DNA of 64,000 bases, from NCBI GenBank assembly GCA_903869595.1, contig CAIPZV010000002.1:1-64000 (forward strand). The letters are read 5' to 3'. The notes beneath the pieces were generated by a model. The model was not told the origin of the DNA, made no database searches, and saw nothing but the letters and a program-made list of their open reading frames with translations. Position 1 is the stretch's first letter. Every line of letters begins with the position of its first letter. Of this stretch, positions 61,952 to 64,000 are shown in pieces. A program made the translations under genes and the position numbers. Source of the stretch: an uncultured beta proteobacterium. GTDB taxonomy: Bacteria; Pseudomonadota; Gammaproteobacteria; Burkholderiales; Burkholderiaceae_C.

Positions 61952-62431
61952 TCAAGCCTTGGTGAGGCGGCGCTTGGCCGAAATAATGCCGGTGCTCACG
62001 CCCACTAAATTGAGCCCGCCAAACAAGCGGCCGTGTTCAATCTTGACGCAGCGGTTCATGACCGAATCCATACCCGCTTGGCGTACCAACTGGTCTGCCT
62101 CCTCGTTAACCACACCGATTTGTTGCCACAGGCAACGCGCGCCCATGGCGATGGCCTGGCGGGCTATGGGTAGCACGTCTTCACTGCGCCTAAACACATC
62201 CACCATGTCCACCGCAAACGGTATGTCGGCCAGATCGGCGTAGCATTTTTCACCCAGCACATCGGTACCGGTTTTGGCGTAGCGCGGATTGACCGGCACG
62301 ATGCGGTAGCCATGGTCTTGCATGTATTTGCTGGCAAAAAAACTGGGTCGGTGCCATTCGGCAGATAGGCCCACTACCGCAATCGTATGGCTGCGGCTTA
62401 GGATGCGGCTGAGTTGGTCTATGGTGTTCAT
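61952..62431 (-). CDS. CoA-binding (YccU-like) protein
   Basis: A 159-residue Rossmann-like CoA-binding protein. The nucleotide-binding start is TIAVVGLSAEWHRPSFFASK, followed by MQDHGYRIVPVNPRYAKTG, VDMVDVFRRSEDVLPIARQA and LWQQIGVVNEEA, where Cys94-region (ARCLWQQIG) and NRCVKIEHGRL are family-typical. Small YccU proteins bind CoA or related thiols; role unknown. It lies upstream of metY on the same strand, 70 bp apart, a pairing I associate with beta-proteobacteria, hinting at a sulfur link. Confidence 0.9.
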   Translation of the reverse strand: MNTIDQLSRILSRSHTIAVVGLSAEWHRPSFFASKYMQDHGYRIVPVNPRYAKTGTDVLGEKCYADLADIPFAVDMVDVFRRSEDVLPIARQAIAMGARCLWQQIGVVNEEADQLVRQAGMDSVMNRCVKIEHGRLFGGLNLVGVSTGIISAKRRLTKA

Positions 62432-62622
62432 GGTCTTGAGTATGCCGCTGCTTGGCGGGATAAAGCTTAGGGGGCAACCGGCGGGCGGTTTTGCACTTAG
62501 CCAAGCCCCTGGGCTGGTCTGTGGATTGGCGGACTTGGGCTTTCTTTGAGCCTCCGTTCAGCAAGCAATGCGTGAGCAAGGCAGCCCAAGCGCACAATGC
62601 AGCTTATTTACCCAAGCCTCGT

Positions 62623-63210
62623 ATGTACGCCCTATTCTTCGAAGTCCGCCCCAAGCTAGGACACTTGCCGCACTATTTCGAGCATGTTGAGCGTCTGCGC
62701 CCGGCGCTGGCGCGGCACACAGGGCTTTTATTTTTAGACCGCTACCGATCGCTAACTGACGATGCGATCTTGCTCTCGCACCAGCATTGGCGCGACGAGG
62801 CCGCCATCCTTGGCTGGCGGCGCGACAGCCTGCACCTACAGTCGCAGCACGCCGGGCGCTACCAACACTTTGCCGACTACCGCATCCGCGTGGCCAGCCT
62901 GGTGTGCCAATGGGTAGACGGTCAATTCAGTGACGCAGCGCAAGACCCGCTGGAGGGGCCAGACGAAGGTCGCTTTGTGATCGCCGCCTACAGCCAGGCA
63001 GCCGAAGGCCAAATACCTGGCCATGAAGGTTTCGAAAGCGTGAACCACCAGGGCCAGTACATCAGCCTGCAAGAGGTGCCCAGCCGCAGCTTGGCCCAGG
63101 CCAGCGTGCGTGCCAGTAGCAAGCTGCCGGGGATGCAAAGCGCCAGGGCTTTTCACGTGGTGCGCGACTACGGCATGCTCGAGCGTCAAGAGGCTCCGTT
63201 CTTGATCTGA
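62623..63210 (+). CDS. Antibiotic-biosynthesis-monooxygenase-domain protein (ABM, possibly two copies)
   Basis: A 195-residue protein. The first half is an ABM-type ferredoxin-like domain (YALFFEVRPKLGHLPHYFEH, LLFLDRYRSLTDDAILLSHQ, HWRDEAAILGWR). The second half has a fainter copy (VIAAYSQAAEG, YISLQEVPSRSLAQASVRAS, ARAFHVVRDYGM), as in tandem-ABM proteins. ABM domains oxidise aromatic or heme-like compounds or just bind them. ATG at 62623 is chosen; upstream sequence to 62491 runs into the divergent CoA-binding gene's promoter. Its end lies next to a broken sbmA. Confidence 0.8.
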   Translation: MYALFFEVRPKLGHLPHYFEHVERLRPALARHTGLLFLDRYRSLTDDAILLSHQHWRDEAAILGWRRDSLHLQSQHAGRYQHFADYRIRVASLVCQWVDGQFSDAAQDPLEGPDEGRFVIAAYSQAAEGQIPGHEGFESVNHQGQYISLQEVPSRSLAQASVRASSKLPGMQSARAFHVVRDYGMLERQEAPFLI

Positions 63211-63233
63211 GGCCCGCGCAGGCCCGCATACAC

Positions 63234-63851
63234 TTGCCCGCTGCCCGCTCACCCTGGTCGGGCCAAGCAATCGGTCTGGGCGTGGTGCGCGCGGTGATGA
63301 CGCTGATCTCGTTCATACCGATTTTGTGGGGCTTGTCCAAAGGTATGGCCATTGTCTGGTTGCAATTTGATGGCTCTTGTTTTTGGGTGGCTATGACGAC
63401 TGCAGTGGGCGGCTACTTATTGTCTTGGTTCATTGGTGGACGGCTGCCCGGCTTGGAATACAACAACCAAAAAGTAGAAGCCGCGCTGCGTAAAAATCTG
63501 GTTTACGCCGAAGACCAACGCGCGCGTATGGATTTAAGCGAAGTGCTTTCACTATTTAGCGCAGTGCGGTTTAACAATTTCCGCCTGTTTAACAACTACG
63601 CCTATTTCAACCTGTGGAGCAATTTGTACGGGCAAACTATGATTATTTTTCCCTATTTGCTCATGGGGCCTTCTTTGTTTGCCGGGATCATTACTCTGGG
63701 TGTTATCCAGCAGGTCAGCAATTCGTTTGGTGAAGTCAATAATTCCTTCTCCTATCTCATTGACCGCTGGCCCGACGTCACCGAACTGCGTTCTATTTAC
63801 CGACGCCTGACGGAGTTTGAGAAAGCCCTCCAACCCGAAGCTGCAACTTAA
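63234..63851 (+). pseudogene. 5'-truncated sbmA/bacA-like peptide transporter
   Basis: About 190 residues match only the C-terminal half of SbmA/BacA inner-membrane peptide transporters: FIPILWGLSKG helix, LLSWFIGGRLPGLEYNNQKV, EAALRKNLVYAEDQRARMD, LFSAVRFNNFRLFNNYAYFN and ITLGVIQQVSNSFGEVNNSF, ending LRSIYRRLTEFEKAL. The full protein is about 400 residues; the first half with its transmembrane helices is missing and the frame has only a TTG near its start. The 5' part was probably deleted when this region joined the ABM gene. If expressed, it would lack half of the transport domain. Confidence 0.85.
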
Positions 63852-63927
63852 TTGCTATAAGCTAAGCTTTGATTTCATCCATAGCAAGTGCGACGGACAA
63901 CCATTAATTTCGTAGGACAGGCAGCTT

Positions 63928-64000
63928 ATGCAATTCAAACTCAATGGCAAGTCGGTGGACTTGGACTTAGAACCCGATATGCCCTTGCTTTGGGCGATCC
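63928..64000 (+). CDS. [2Fe-2S]-binding subunit of a xanthine-oxidase-type oxidoreductase (partial, cut by window edge)
   Basis: The ATG at 63928 follows an AGGACAGGCAGC ribosome-binding stretch and opens MQFKLNGKSVDLDLEPDMPL, then LWAI to the window end. This is the N-terminus of the plant-type ferredoxin subunit of molybdenum hydroxylases such as isoquinoline 1-oxidoreductase alpha subunit (IorA). Only 24 residues are visible, before any cluster cysteine, so assignment rests on the typical start. A molybdenum enzyme nearby would fit the presence of an oxyanion transporter in this genome. Confidence 0.7.
   Translation, partial: MQFKLNGKSVDLDLEPDMPLLWAI

Overview
The window looks like a chromosomal segment of a Burkholderiales bacterium, most likely Comamonadaceae (Rhodoferax/Polaromonas-like). 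The evidence is high-GC coding bias, two Bug-type tricarboxylate-transporter receptors, the DUF2844/DUF3443 pair, a group II truncated globin, a dispersed palindromic repeat I associate with that family, and the closest protein families. The assignment is inferred from content, not from a marker-gene search.

Layout. 1-2.64 kb: AT-richer accessory stretch at the 3' side of tRNA-Ser(CGA), holding gene debris (a nuclease-like fragment, a truncated signal peptide), a Sel1-repeat protein, a tiny repeat protein and an acidic orphan. 2.7-7.3 kb: housekeeping serS, ispH-fkpB, radC and an Smr-domain gene. 7.4-11 kb: a tungstate-type ABC transporter (tupBCA) with a divergent ModE-like regulator; a palindromic repeat sits in frame in the tupA leader. 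11-18.3 kb: globin, YbbP-like permease, 2-hydroxyacid dehydrogenase, MmgE/PrpD protein, Bug receptor, methyltransferase. 18.4-27.4 kb: a 2OG-oxygenase-like gene behind an FNR-type site, rpiA/pyrD, the DUF2844-DUF3443 pair (the latter frameshifted), nitronate monooxygenase, enoyl-CoA hydratase, yghU, a periplasmic methyltransferase-like protein and a glyoxalase II-like hydrolase. 27.5-33.6 kb: Bug receptor, serine-glyoxylate-type aminotransferase, a large FAD/Fe-S dehydrogenase and a haloacid dehalogenase, which together suggest C2 hydroxyacid/glyoxylate handling. 33.6-36.7 kb: sulfatase remnant, rhodanese, and a lower-GC AraC regulator/nitrilase pair with signs of transfer.

37.1-45.8 kb is the most notable system: a compact chemosensory operon (cheW-cheR/TPR-cheW-mcp-cheA/REC-cheB-hybrid histidine kinase). 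It has the parts list of a Wsp pathway, but a REC-PAS-histidine kinase stands where the WspR diguanylate cyclase would be, and its receptor lacks a recognisable HAMP domain. A perfect 19-bp inverted repeat and a decayed gene end follow it.

46-57.3 kb: SEC-C protein, small secreted protein, then a catabolic cluster (atypical SDR, DUF1330, biotin-dependent acyl-CoA carboxylase beta and alpha subunits, GST, two acyl-CoA dehydrogenases, a beta-keto acid cleavage enzyme, adhesin-E-like protein). 57.4-61.9 kb: an AceE-type 2-oxoacid dehydrogenase E1, a divergent Lrp regulator and a MetY-like PLP enzyme, resembling the mdeR-mdeB-mdeA arrangement. The window closes with a CoA-binding protein, a monooxygenase-domain protein, a 5'-truncated sbmA/bacA pseudogene and the start of a [2Fe-2S] subunit gene.
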